In this document: piece by piece, positions 40,301-48,671 of the stretch
Position numbering within the stretch: position 1 is the stretch's first letter
How the letters are laid out: every line of letters begins with the position of its first letter
NCBI RefSeq assembly: GCF_021560035.1
Contig: NZ_CP074373.1
Coordinates: 3,468,001 to 3,532,000, forward strand
Reading direction: 5' to 3'
Length of the DNA stretch: 64,000 nt
Source: Virgibacillus sp. NKC19-16
Lineage (GTDB): Bacteria > Bacillota > Bacilli > Bacillales > Amphibacillaceae
Program-made: the position numbers and the translations under genes
Notes under the pieces: generated by a model
Seen by the model: only the letters and a program-made list of their open reading frames with translations
Told to the model about the DNA's origin: nothing
Database searches by the model: none

Positions 40301-40715
40301 CTAGTCCTTTTTTCATCAAAACTATTAATATACCAACGATTATACCATATATAAGATGACCCATCAGCCAATACATCAAAGCCGTGACATCCGTAAGCGC
40401 TGGCGTTCGACCGGAGAACGCTGTCGTTAGATACAGCAAGCCACCTATCAGTACACTCATTACAATATAATGATGGATTTTCCCATTATCTAACGTAAAA
40501 TAAAGAACGATAACGAGTCCCACCGAAACAACTATATGCAAAAGGAAGTCTTGCACCTCATTCAAAGGCCAATCTTGTATAACCGGAAAATAATCCACAT
40601 TTAACAAAAGGGTATATACTAACTTCCCCGTTAATTGTTCAACAGTCTTGAGGACCCCTCCCAAAACCAATCCGGACACAATCCCTATCACAACAAGATT
40701 AAGAAAAATTTTCAT
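40272..40715 (-). CDS. Four-helix membrane protein, unknown function
   Basis: Unrecognised, 147 aa. Four hydrophobic stretches of 18-24 residues (about 2-24, 52-72, 76-96 and 112-135) predict a polytopic membrane protein. The C-terminus is charged (KKGLDDNETKEKE). The ATG at 40715 has AGGGGA ahead of it; the frame is open up to 40847 but that part overlaps the MATE gene and lacks a ribosome site. It lies between the MATE gene (14-bp gap) and the lysozyme-like gene (overlap), suggesting a three-gene unit. Confidence 0.75.
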   Translation of the reverse strand: MKIFLNLVVIGIVSGLVLGGVLKTVEQLTGKLVYTLLLNVDYFPVIQDWPLNEVQDFLLHIVVSVGLVIVLYFTLDNGKIHHYIVMSVLIGGLLYLTTAFSGRTPALTDVTALMYWLMGHLIYGIIVGILIVLMKKGLDDNETKEKE

Positions 40716-40728
40716 AGATTTTCCCCTA

Positions 40729-42072
40729 CTATCCACTCTTCGCAAACAATTCCTTCTCCCGCCATTTACCGAATCGATAATACAGATATGCAGCCATACT
40801 GCTGACAATAAAACTTGCTCCCATTCCAATCGCAATGCCCGTATCACCGAACAATCTTGAAAATAGTGCTGTCAACGGATAGCGCAGTACCCAGAAAGAG
40901 ATAATATTTAACGCAAGTACCTGATACATCGCTCCCGCTGCACGGACAATTCCATTTAAAATAAAGTTAATCCCTAAAAATGGATAACATAATGCAATAA
41001 TTTGCAGGTATCTTGTGCCAAATTGGACGGCATCTTCCTCCTGGATGAAAAGTCGCACTCCATATTCTGCAAAAAGGACTACGATAATTCCTATAACAAG
41101 CATAACAGAAAAATTATACAGAACGCCATATTTGGCAATACTTCTCACCCTTGACCAATTCCGTACACCAATGTTTTGCCCTGCCATACTACTAACAGCA
41201 ACTCCCAAAGCTTGAGCCGGCAGCATCACCAGGCTATCCAATCGTTGCGAGGCACTGAAGCCCGCAACCACAGGCCCTCCAAATGTTGTCACAACACTCA
41301 TGATAGCCGCTGAACCAGCAGAAATAACGGCCATTTGCAGACCGGACGGAATTCCCAGATTTAAAATCAATCCAACCTCCTGCCGGGAAGGTAATGTCGG
41401 GAAACTGAATGGTGCTAGCTTACGGTACAATACATAAACGATTCCGTATATAAACGCAGCCCCCTGTGAAACAATCGTTGCATACGCTGCTCCCTCTACC
41501 CCGAGATTAAACCCAGCTATAAACAGTGGATTAATGACGATATTCATCACAACGGCAATAGTCACAAATCGCAGTGGCGTTTTACTGTCGCCCAGTGCAC
41601 GAAGCACCGTACTGATAAAATTATATCCAAACAGAAATAATATCCCGAGAAAATTAATCTGCAAATAAGCCGCCGCCTCTGCCATCATGTCCTCCGGAGT
41701 CCCCATCAAGCCAAGAAGCCCTTCCGCAAATACAAATCCAGCCGTTCCCAGTGTCACAGCCATAATCGTCAAAATCACCACAAAAGCATTAAGATATCGT
41801 TTTAGGCCAGCTTCGTTATCCTGCCCCTTTTGCTGTGACAGTATCGCCAGTGCTGCATTATTCAGGCCAATAACAAATGACAGGACGGTGAAAATAATAA
41901 CACCCGATATGGACACAGCACCTAATGCATCTGCCCCGAGCAAATTTCCAACCCATAAACTATCTGCAAATTGGTACGACGTCTGCAGGAGATTCGTAAG
42001 CATAATTGGGCCTGAGAAAATGATTAATTGTTTCAATATATTTCCTTCTGTAAAATCCTGTTGTTTCGGCAA
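40729..42072 (-). CDS. MATE-family efflux transporter
   Basis: Multi-antimicrobial extrusion protein, 447 aa, twelve helices in two bundles of six. The start FTEGNILKQLIIFSGPIMLTNLLQ is typical of the family, as is SGPIMLTNLLQTSYQFADSLWVG. It uses Na+ or H+ to expel cationic compounds; substrate unknown. It is probably the first gene of a unit with the small membrane protein and the lysozyme-like gene. Confidence 0.92.
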   Translation of the reverse strand: MPKQQDFTEGNILKQLIIFSGPIMLTNLLQTSYQFADSLWVGNLLGADALGAVSISGVIIFTVLSFVIGLNNAALAILSQQKGQDNEAGLKRYLNAFVVILTIMAVTLGTAGFVFAEGLLGLMGTPEDMMAEAAAYLQINFLGILFLFGYNFISTVLRALGDSKTPLRFVTIAVVMNIVINPLFIAGFNLGVEGAAYATIVSQGAAFIYGIVYVLYRKLAPFSFPTLPSRQEVGLILNLGIPSGLQMAVISAGSAAIMSVVTTFGGPVVAGFSASQRLDSLVMLPAQALGVAVSSMAGQNIGVRNWSRVRSIAKYGVLYNFSVMLVIGIIVVLFAEYGVRLFIQEEDAVQFGTRYLQIIALCYPFLGINFILNGIVRAAGAMYQVLALNIISFWVLRYPLTALFSRLFGDTGIAIGMGASFIVSSMAAYLYYRFGKWREKELFAKSG

Positions 42073-42214
42073 CTGTTGTCCACCCTTTCACGAGACGCTC
42101 ATTCTTTTAGTTTATCATTACTTTCACAATCATGAAACGATGGTGAAACGCTTACATTTTTATGATACTATGAATATATGACTTACAAATCAGAATAAAG
42201 GGGATGTTTTACTT

Positions 42215-43834
42215 ATGATGGAAGCTCCACTAACCGTAGGATCAATGCTTGAGCGAGCCGAGAAATTTTTCCCGAAAAAGCAAGTCATCTCACAAACACA
42301 TGACAAGCTGCACTACCTTACCTATGCAGATATCGGACAGCGGACACGCCGGTTGATGAGTGTATTACATGAGCTCGGCGTACAAAAAGGAGACCGCGTT
42401 GGTACCTTAGCCTGGAATCATCACAGGCATCTGGAGATTTATTTTGGTGCACCTGGAATTGGCGCCGTATTGCACACCATCAATATTCGCCTGTCACCTG
42501 AACACATTATTTACATCATCAACCATGCGGAAGATAAAATTCTATTTATTGATGAAGATGTTTTGCCCCTTATTGAAAAGATACAGGATCAGCTTACGAC
42601 CGTTGAAGCATTTGTTGTTATGACAGATAAAAGCGAGCTTCCTGAATCTGGACTGAATCCATTATACTCCTATGAAGAATTACTGCAATCCGGTGATCCA
42701 ACACACCCATTTATTGAAGGAATCGATGAAAATGACACGGCGGGAATGTGTTACACATCTGCGACAACTGGCAAACCAAAAGGCGTCACTTACTCCCATC
42801 GCGGAATTGTCCTGCATAGCTTTGCACTCGGAATCGCCGATACTGCCGGCCTTTCGGAATCAGATGTAGCCATGCCTGTTGTGCCACAGTTCCATGTTAA
42901 CGCCTGGGGAATCCCATTTGCCAGTACGTGGTTTGGCAGCACACAAGTTATGCCAGGGCCGCGTTTTACACCAAAACGGCTCGCCCAGTTCATTGAAAAA
43001 TTTGGCGTTACCGTAACAGCAGGTGTCCCTACGATCTGGTTGGGACTGTTACGTGAATTGGAACAGGAAAACTACGACACATCCAGTTTGCGAATGGTAT
43101 TATGCGGTGGTTCAGCAGCGCCGCTCGGGGTTATTAAAGCATTTGAGGAAAAACATAACATCCCGTTTTATCATGCATATGGCGCAACAGAGACAACACC
43201 AGTTGCAACGTTTTCCCGGTTAAAAAGCTATCAGCAGGATTTAAGCGATGAAGAGAGGCTGGAGGAACGTGCCAGACAAGGCATTCTAGTACCAGGGCTG
43301 GATATGAAAATCATCGGTAACAACGGCGAGGTCAAATGGGATGACCAAGAAATGGGTGAGCTTCTCTTGCGCGGACCGTGGATTGCTGATGAATATTACA
43401 AAGACGACCGAAGCGAGAACGCCTTCATCGACGGCTGGCTCCACACCGGGGATGTTGTAACCGTGGACGAGGAAGGAACGATCAAAATCGTTGACCGTAC
43501 AAAAGATCTGATCAAAAGCGGTGGCGAGTGGATTTCATCGGTCGATATTGAAAACGCCCTCATTGCGCATGATGCAATTTTTGAAGCAAGCGTTGTAGCA
43601 ATCCCAGACGCCGAGTGGCAGGAATGCCCTATTGCCTGTGTTGTATTAAACGAAGGACTCGCTGTAGATGGTATGAAGGAAGAAATAATCGAATTCCTGC
43701 GTCCACAATTTGCTAAATTCTGGTTGCCGGATGACGTGCTGTTTTTTGATGAGGCTCCAAAGACGTCTGTAGGGAAGTTTTTGAAGCGTGAGTTGCGTGA
43801 ACAGGTGAAGGCGGAATATAATTTGCAGGATTAG
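42215..43834 (+). CDS. Medium/long-chain fatty acid-CoA ligase (AMP-binding)
   Basis: Activates a carboxylic acid to acyl-AMP and then acyl-CoA, 539 aa. Core motifs: P-loop YTSATTGKPKGVTYSH (Ala replaces the usual Gly), YGATE (about residue 325), GWLHTGDV, DRTKDLIKSGGEWIS and the C-terminal catalytic Lys in TSVGKFLKREL. The form is close to AlkK-type medium-chain ligases. SD AAAGGGG. A degenerate cre-like sequence (GTGAAACGCTTACA) lies about 65 bp upstream, too weak for a firm claim. Its terminator has been hit by an IS256-family element. Confidence 0.9.
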   Translation: MMEAPLTVGSMLERAEKFFPKKQVISQTHDKLHYLTYADIGQRTRRLMSVLHELGVQKGDRVGTLAWNHHRHLEIYFGAPGIGAVLHTINIRLSPEHIIYIINHAEDKILFIDEDVLPLIEKIQDQLTTVEAFVVMTDKSELPESGLNPLYSYEELLQSGDPTHPFIEGIDENDTAGMCYTSATTGKPKGVTYSHRGIVLHSFALGIADTAGLSESDVAMPVVPQFHVNAWGIPFASTWFGSTQVMPGPRFTPKRLAQFIEKFGVTVTAGVPTIWLGLLRELEQENYDTSSLRMVLCGGSAAPLGVIKAFEEKHNIPFYHAYGATETTPVATFSRLKSYQQDLSDEERLEERARQGILVPGLDMKIIGNNGEVKWDDQEMGELLLRGPWIADEYYKDDRSENAFIDGWLHTGDVVTVDEEGTIKIVDRTKDLIKSGGEWISSVDIENALIAHDAIFEASVVAIPDAEWQECPIACVVLNEGLAVDGMKEEIIEFLRPQFAKFWLPDDVLFFDEAPKTSVGKFLKRELREQVKAEYNLQD

Positions 43835-43841
43835 TAGGGTT

Positions 43842-43898
43842 AAAAGATCAGCTCGCTGAAAAGGGTGGAGAGGCCCCTCGTGTTGCTGATCTTTTTTT
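43842..43898 (+). terminator. Terminator of the acyl-CoA ligase gene
   Basis: AAGATCAGC and GCTGATCTT form the stem, followed by seven T. The IS element is inserted at the end of this T-run, and its 8-bp target duplication (TTTTTTTG) copies the tract. Confidence 0.85.
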
Positions 43899-43899
43899 G
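43892..43899. repeat. Target site duplication, left copy
   Basis: TTTTTTTG directly precedes the left GGG end of the IS and is repeated at 45276-45283 after the right end. Eight bp is the usual duplication length for the IS256 family. Confidence 0.8.
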
Positions 43900-43910
43900 G
43901 GGAGTGTAAA

Positions 43911-43964
43911 CTGAACTGTGTAAGTGAGAGAGCGTACGGCTCTTACTTCGCAGTTCAGTTTTTT
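43911..43964 (+). terminator. Hairpin inside the IS left end
   Basis: CTGAACTG...AAGT...AGAG pairs with CTCT...ACTT...CAGTTCAG, followed by six T. It lies between the left IS end and the transposase, where it would block read-through from outside promoters, a common way for IS elements to limit transposase. Confidence 0.75.
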
Positions 43965-44004
43965 ATTGTTACAATTAAAATAATTCAAACGGGAGGTTAT
44001 TCTA

Positions 44005-45243
44005 TTGGATAAGCCAAAACGAGATTCCAAGTCTGTTGATCTAGCGAACCGAATAATTGAGGAATATCAACCGGAGTCTGTAGAAGATATGCAAAATGCC
44101 CTTAGAGATATCTTCGGACCGATGTTTGAAACGGTGCTTAAGGGTGAAATGAATCACCATTTAGGTTATGAATCGAATGATAAAGATGAAAAGGCTACGG
44201 AAAACAGACGTAATGGATACGGGAAGAAATCCATAAAAACCAGTTCAGGTGAAGTAGGTATTAAGGTACCACGTGATCGTGATGGGTCTTTTAATCCTGA
44301 ACTGATACCCAAACGTAAAAAGGATGTCTCTGCGATTGAGAATAAAGTGATTTCCATGTATGCCCGCGGAATGTCGCAGCGAGACATTTCTTCAACGATT
44401 GAGGATATTTACGGTTTTTCTGTCTCTCATGAAATGGTTTCTGATATTACAGATCATGTTCTTTCTGAGTTGGAAGAATGGCAATCTAGACCGTTAAGTA
44501 GTTGTTATGCATTTGTATTTGTTGATTGCATGTATACAACTGTTCGTAATCAATATGAGACGAAGAAATATGCCGTCTACACGATCTTAGGATACACCAT
44601 AGAGGGTACTAAAGAAATACTTGGATTATGGTTAAATGAAACGGAAAGCAAACATAAATGGATGCAGATATTTGATGAAATCAAAGCGAGAGGTGTTGAA
44701 GACATTTTCTTTATCTCCATGGATGGTGTGAGTGGCTTAGAGGAAGGTGCACGTTCTATTTTTCCTAATGTGACCGTCCAACGTTGTATGGTTCACTTGA
44801 TTCGTAACTCCGTTAAATATGTACCAAGCAAAGATTATAAAGCATTCACCAAAGCCTTAAGAAAGGTATATGGTGCACCAAGCCTTAAGGCTTGTCATAG
44901 TGCATTTGAATCGTTCCAACAACAATGGGCTTCCTATCCAGGAGCGATTGATGTTTGGACAAGGAACTTTCATCATGTTGAGCAACTCTATGATTATGGA
45001 AGTGCTATCCGTAAAGTTATGTACACAACCAATGCGGTTGAGAGTATTCACTCCAGCTTCAGAAAGGTAACCAAAAAAGGAGCATTCCCCAACGAGAACG
45101 CCCTTTTAAAAGTCTTATATTTACGCGTGACCGAACTTGAGAAAAAATGGGAAGGTGGCTATATCCAAAGCTGGCCAATGGTTATGAACCAACTCCTCCT
45201 ACATGAAAATCTTAAGGATAGGGTTTTAAAGTATCTTGAGTAA
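44005..45243 (+). CDS. IS256-family transposase
   Basis: DDE transposase of the mutator/IS256 class, 412 aa, full length. Catalytic triad: D174 (FVFVDCMY), D240 (ISMDGVSG) and E346 (NAVESIHSSFRK). The zinc-like C/H pattern CMVHLIRNS between them is also typical. It starts at TTG 44005 with GGGAGG 8 nt upstream; a weak start codon keeps expression low. Codons and composition are similar to neighbours. Confidence 0.95.
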   Translation: MDKPKRDSKSVDLANRIIEEYQPESVEDMQNALRDIFGPMFETVLKGEMNHHLGYESNDKDEKATENRRNGYGKKSIKTSSGEVGIKVPRDRDGSFNPELIPKRKKDVSAIENKVISMYARGMSQRDISSTIEDIYGFSVSHEMVSDITDHVLSELEEWQSRPLSSCYAFVFVDCMYTTVRNQYETKKYAVYTILGYTIEGTKEILGLWLNETESKHKWMQIFDEIKARGVEDIFFISMDGVSGLEEGARSIFPNVTVQRCMVHLIRNSVKYVPSKDYKAFTKALRKVYGAPSLKACHSAFESFQQQWASYPGAIDVWTRNFHHVEQLYDYGSAIRKVMYTTNAVESIHSSFRKVTKKGAFPNENALLKVLYLRVTELEKKWEGGYIQSWPMVMNQLLLHENLKDRVLKYLE

Positions 45244-45275
45244 GAGTTGATTTACACACTTTATTTGACAAACCC

Positions 45276-45283
45276 TTTTTTTG
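45276..45283. repeat. Target site duplication, right copy
   Basis: TTTTTTTG directly after the right IS end (CCC); identical to 43892-43899. Confidence 0.8.
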
Positions 45284-45295
45284 TGGAGTAGCGTG

Positions 45296-45337
45296 AACTT
45301 GAGCGTGGACATCATAAACTCGGGCGGGAGGAGCTTC
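45296..45337. repeat. Two-unit 21-bp repeat remnant (array F)
   Basis: AACTTGAGCGTGG at 45296 and AACTCGGGCGGG at 45317 are 21 bp apart. Only two units are visible, so this is weaker than arrays A, C and D. It lies just outside the IS, between converging genes. Confidence 0.4.
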
Positions 45338-45453
45338 GCCATAAAGCTGATTAGTCTAACGGAAGTCCACCCATGTATCATTGATTCTCTCTAGAACACA
45401 CTGCCAGAAAGCTATCTCCCCCTACAAGTAACCATCACCCAAACGACATCGAC

Positions 45454-46461
45454 CTAATCAGCAATGCCCTCACCAACTAAATCATCAATAATCTCCTCAA
45501 CTGTTTCTTCCTTCTTAATCGCACCTACACCCTGCCCAGCCCACAATGATTGAAAACCCGCAACACCCAATTCCTTACCTGCTGCTCGTATATCCTTCGT
45601 CAACTCATTCTGGATCGGAAATGGCAGTAAATCAACATTACTCGCTCCTACTTCTCGAACAAACCGATTAGTAATAGCCCGCGCTGGCCGTCCCGAGAAT
45701 ACTTTTGTCACAACCGTATCTTCCATGTTCGCTTGTAACAAGGCTCGGCGATAAGACTTGTTCGTCCCTGCTTCTTTTGCCATTAAAAACCTTGTGCCCA
45801 ATTGGACACCCGAGACACCCATTTTGAATAAAGCTGCTGTTTGATTCGATGTATGTATACCGCCAGCCGCAATCACAGGTACAGAAAGATTTTCTACTAA
45901 GGATTGCACTAGAACGATAAGTCCTATATCATAGCCATCTGGATATTCCAACATATCAAAAGTCCCTCGATGGCCACCAGCTTCATATCCTTGTGCAACA
46001 ACAATGTCATAACCGGCCTGTTCAAGCTGCTTCGATTTCAGCCGCTCAACCAAGACTGAGGATAATACACCAAATGCTGTACTAACAATTGGTATCTTTT
46101 CCTCTATGATAATGTCTATCTTTTCCTGTAAATAGTCATATACCTTTACCGCCCTACTACTATTTTCTATTCCTAGCTCCCCTCTATAGTTATCTAATAG
46201 CTCCTGCATATCCTGCGCATTCGTCGAGGAAGCTTCCAGACTAACCGTAAATAGATTTACAGAAAAAGGCTTATTCGTCAATTGCTTCACCTGTTGAACC
46301 AGAGTTTTCAACGCAGTACCGTTCATGTATCCCGCACCAATTGTACCTAAAGCACCCTTATTCGCTACAGCTGCCACAAGTTCGGGTGTCGTTATCCCTC
46401 CCGCCATGCCAGCTTGAATGATCGGGACCTCCACATTAACCATCCTCAAAAAAGAATTCAC
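45454..46461 (-). CDS. Nitronate monooxygenase-like flavoprotein with internal deletion
   Basis: FMN-dependent TIM-barrel protein of the NMO/FabK family. Present: PIIQAGMAGGITTPELVAAV at the start, VAQGYEAGGHRG (active-site His), AAGGI and GVQLGTRFL for FMN phosphate. Start GTG 46461 with GGAGG 7 nt ahead, 335 aa. Family members carry about 17 more residues (a GTAT-type strand and VxEAK helix) between the VERLK and LEQAGYDIVVAQG segments. Here these are joined directly (LVERLKSKQLEQAG), an in-frame loss that removes a barrel element. Activity is therefore doubtful. Confidence 0.82.
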   Translation of the reverse strand: MNSFLRMVNVEVPIIQAGMAGGITTPELVAAVANKGALGTIGAGYMNGTALKTLVQQVKQLTNKPFSVNLFTVSLEASSTNAQDMQELLDNYRGELGIENSSRAVKVYDYLQEKIDIIIEEKIPIVSTAFGVLSSVLVERLKSKQLEQAGYDIVVAQGYEAGGHRGTFDMLEYPDGYDIGLIVLVQSLVENLSVPVIAAGGIHTSNQTAALFKMGVSGVQLGTRFLMAKEAGTNKSYRRALLQANMEDTVVTKVFSGRPARAITNRFVREVGASNVDLLPFPIQNELTKDIRAAGKELGVAGFQSLWAGQGVGAIKKEETVEEIIDDLVGEGIAD

Positions 46462-46611
46462 AAGCAACCCTCCTCGATATATATCATAATTATCACATAA
46501 TTTATGGGGCATGTCATGCAAATTAAGAAGCAACAACCAACTATAGCCCAATTCGACAAAATTCGGGTGGTGACAGGCACTGTTCGTACCACTGTTCGCA
46601 TGGATTCCAAA

Positions 46612-46658
46612 CACGCAAAGAGCGCCGTACTGTCCTTCCCCAGCCAGCATGGCGCTCT
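46612..46658 (-). terminator. Terminator of the opp operon
   Basis: On the minus strand AGAGCGCC and GGCGCTCT form an 8-bp stem with a long loop, followed by TTGCGTGTTT. It lies just past the oppF stop. Confidence 0.6.
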
Positions 46659-46665
46659 CATCATA

Positions 46666-47601
46666 TTATTTACTCTCTTGTTCTGCTTTGTATTGTTCAA
46701 ATTCTTTTGCTGTGCAACGTACCCAGTGTCTTGGTGTGACCTCTCTGAATTCCGGTTGCTCCGATAAATCATGGACGGTGGGGTCATAGCTGAAACGTTC
46801 ACGCGTACGTTCATATGCCGGATCGGGTAGCGGTATGGCAGATAATAGAGATTTAGTGTAGGGATGGATCGGATTTTTATATAATTCATCACTATCCGCA
46901 AGCTCTACCATATTACCAAAATACATAACACCTATACGATCGCTGATATATTTCACCATCGAGAGATCATGGGCAATAAACAAATACGTTAAGCCCTGTT
47001 CGTCCTGTAATTTCTTAAGTAGGTTTACTACTTGCGCTTGAATGGAAACATCCAACGCAGAGATCGGCTCATCTGCAATAATGAACTCAGGCTTCACAGC
47101 AAGTGCACGCGCAATTCCAATTCGCTGCCTTTGTCCCCCACTAAATTCATGTGGAAAACGGGAAGCATGCTCCTTGTTTAAGCCAACTGTTTCCAGTAAT
47201 TCTTCTACCCTAGCCTTGCGTTCATCTTGGCCTTTAACTAATTTATGAACATCCAACCCTTCAGCAATAATGTCCATTACCGTCATTCTTGGATTTAATG
47301 AAGAAGATGGATCCTGGAAAATCATTTGCATCTTTTGGTTGAATTTTGCAAGTTCATTCTTAGACTTTTTGCCATGAACACTCTCATTATTGAACTTAAC
47401 TTGTCCATCGGTAGCTTCATACAAACGTATAATGGTTCTGCCTGTTGTAGATTTGCCACAGCCGGACTCGCCAACTAATCCAAAGGTTTCTCCTTTATGA
47501 ATATCAAAGGTTATTCCATCTACAGCTTTCGTCGTTTTGTTTCTTCCTGCTTTGAAATGTTTCTTTAAATCCTTTACTTCCAATAGTTTCTCTTCTGTCA
47601 C
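46666..47601 (-). CDS. oppF: Oligopeptide ABC transporter ATPase OppF
   Basis: Second ATPase of the oligopeptide importer, 311 aa. Walker A GESGCGKST (about 44-52), signature FSGGQRQRIGIARAL, Walker B EFIIADEPISALD, His switch in AHDLS. The C-terminal Opp extension is present but its Cys cluster is reduced to one Cys. GTG start overlapping the oppD stop as GTGA, so translation is coupled. Works with OppD on the OppB/OppC pore. Confidence 0.95.
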   Translation of the reverse strand: MTEEKLLEVKDLKKHFKAGRNKTTKAVDGITFDIHKGETFGLVGESGCGKSTTGRTIIRLYEATDGQVKFNNESVHGKKSKNELAKFNQKMQMIFQDPSSSLNPRMTVMDIIAEGLDVHKLVKGQDERKARVEELLETVGLNKEHASRFPHEFSGGQRQRIGIARALAVKPEFIIADEPISALDVSIQAQVVNLLKKLQDEQGLTYLFIAHDLSMVKYISDRIGVMYFGNMVELADSDELYKNPIHPYTKSLLSAIPLPDPAYERTRERFSYDPTVHDLSEQPEFREVTPRHWVRCTAKEFEQYKAEQESK

Positions 47602-48653
47602 TGCTGCTCACCATCCTTAGAGCTATTATTCGTGAATCCTTGCATACGCCGTTTCACTGATTCAGGAGGCTCTACCTTTGGCGCATCCTCGTGTAGCAAC
47701 CACGTAGCAGCATAGTGACTATCTGACACCTTGAACATAGGTGGTTCCATTACTTTATCAATTTCCATTGCAAACCTGTTTCTCGGTGCGAACGCGTCCC
47801 CTTTTGGCGGGTTTAGCATATCCGGAGGTGTACCAGGTATGGCAAACAACTCTTCCTCCCCACCATCTAACGTAGGCATAGACCCAAGTAATCCCCATGT
47901 ATACGGATGTTTAGGATTATAAAAGATATCATCTGTTGTACCAATTTCAACAATTTTGCCTGCATACATTACAGCCACTCTGTCTGCAATATTGGCCACT
48001 ACACCTAAATCATGCGTAATAAATATGGTGCCACTGTTCATTTCTTTTTGAATATCCTTCATCAATTCTAAAATTTGCGCTTGTATGGTTACATCCAGTG
48101 CCGTTGTTGGTTCATCTGCAATCAAAATCTTTGGATTACATGCGAGTGCAATAGCAACAACAACACGTTGGCGCATCCCCCCTGAAAATTCGTGTGGATA
48201 TTGTTTCATACGAGTAGCTGGGTCTGGAATTGCAACTAAATCCAAAAGTTCCAATGCTCGCTTTTTCGCTTTATCCCGACTCAGGTTTTGGTGTTTCATT
48301 AGACCTTCCATAACCTGGTTCCCTACCTTCATCGTAGGGTTTAGCGATGACATAGGATCCTGAAACACCATGGACAAGTCCTTTCCACGGATTTTTTGCA
48401 TTTGCTGATTTGACTTGTTAACTAAGTCTTCTCCTTCAAGAAGCATCTCACCTGACTTTATGACGCCATGTGGTTTGGGAAGCAGCTGCATTAAAGAAAG
48501 TGAGGTCACAGACTTCCCTGAACCTGATTCACCAACAATGGCCAGCGTTTCTCCTTTATTTAAATCAAAACTAACACCTCGTACAGCCTGTACTTCACCA
48601 TTGTAGGTGTTAAATGATACATTTAAATCTTTGACTTCCAATAATTTACTCAT
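47598..48653 (-). CDS. oppD: Oligopeptide ABC transporter ATPase OppD
   Basis: First ATPase, 351 aa. Walker A GESGSGKSV (about 41-49), signature FSGGMRQRVVVAIAL, Walker B KILIADEPTTALD. The C-terminal domain has AFAPRNRFAMEIDK where many Dpp/Opp ATPases have RCP...C, so the Fe-S type cysteines are absent, as I recall for B. subtilis OppD. 18 bp follow the oppC stop. Confidence 0.95.
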   Translation of the reverse strand: MSKLLEVKDLNVSFNTYNGEVQAVRGVSFDLNKGETLAIVGESGSGKSVTSLSLMQLLPKPHGVIKSGEMLLEGEDLVNKSNQQMQKIRGKDLSMVFQDPMSSLNPTMKVGNQVMEGLMKHQNLSRDKAKKRALELLDLVAIPDPATRMKQYPHEFSGGMRQRVVVAIALACNPKILIADEPTTALDVTIQAQILELMKDIQKEMNSGTIFITHDLGVVANIADRVAVMYAGKIVEIGTTDDIFYNPKHPYTWGLLGSMPTLDGGEEELFAIPGTPPDMLNPPKGDAFAPRNRFAMEIDKVMEPPMFKVSDSHYAATWLLHEDAPKVEPPESVKRRMQGFTNNSSKDGEQQ

Positions 48654-48671
48654 TTAAAAACACCTACCTTA

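Larger units (their letters stand above)
43900..45275 (+). mobile_element. IS256-family insertion sequence, complete
   Basis: A 1376-bp element with imperfect terminal inverted repeats of about 26 bp: left GGGAGTGTAAACTGAAC..., right (reverse complement) GGGTTTGTCAAATAAAG.... Over the inner 21 bp the two ends agree at 15 positions, sharing CTGTGTAA/GTGTGTAA. One transposase gene fills it, and an 8-bp direct repeat (TTTTTTTG) flanks it. Intact transposase and intact duplication suggest a recent and possibly active copy. Confidence 0.88.

Noticed and set aside
42139-42155. cre-like GTGAAACGCTTACA upstream of the acyl-CoA ligase.
   Set aside because: Only 11 of 14 consensus positions match, and no convincing promoter alignment was found.
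46462-46650. N-terminal extension of the nitronate monooxygenase frame.
   Set aside because: The extension matches nothing and includes part of the opp terminator region; the GTG at 46461 has a clear GGAGG.
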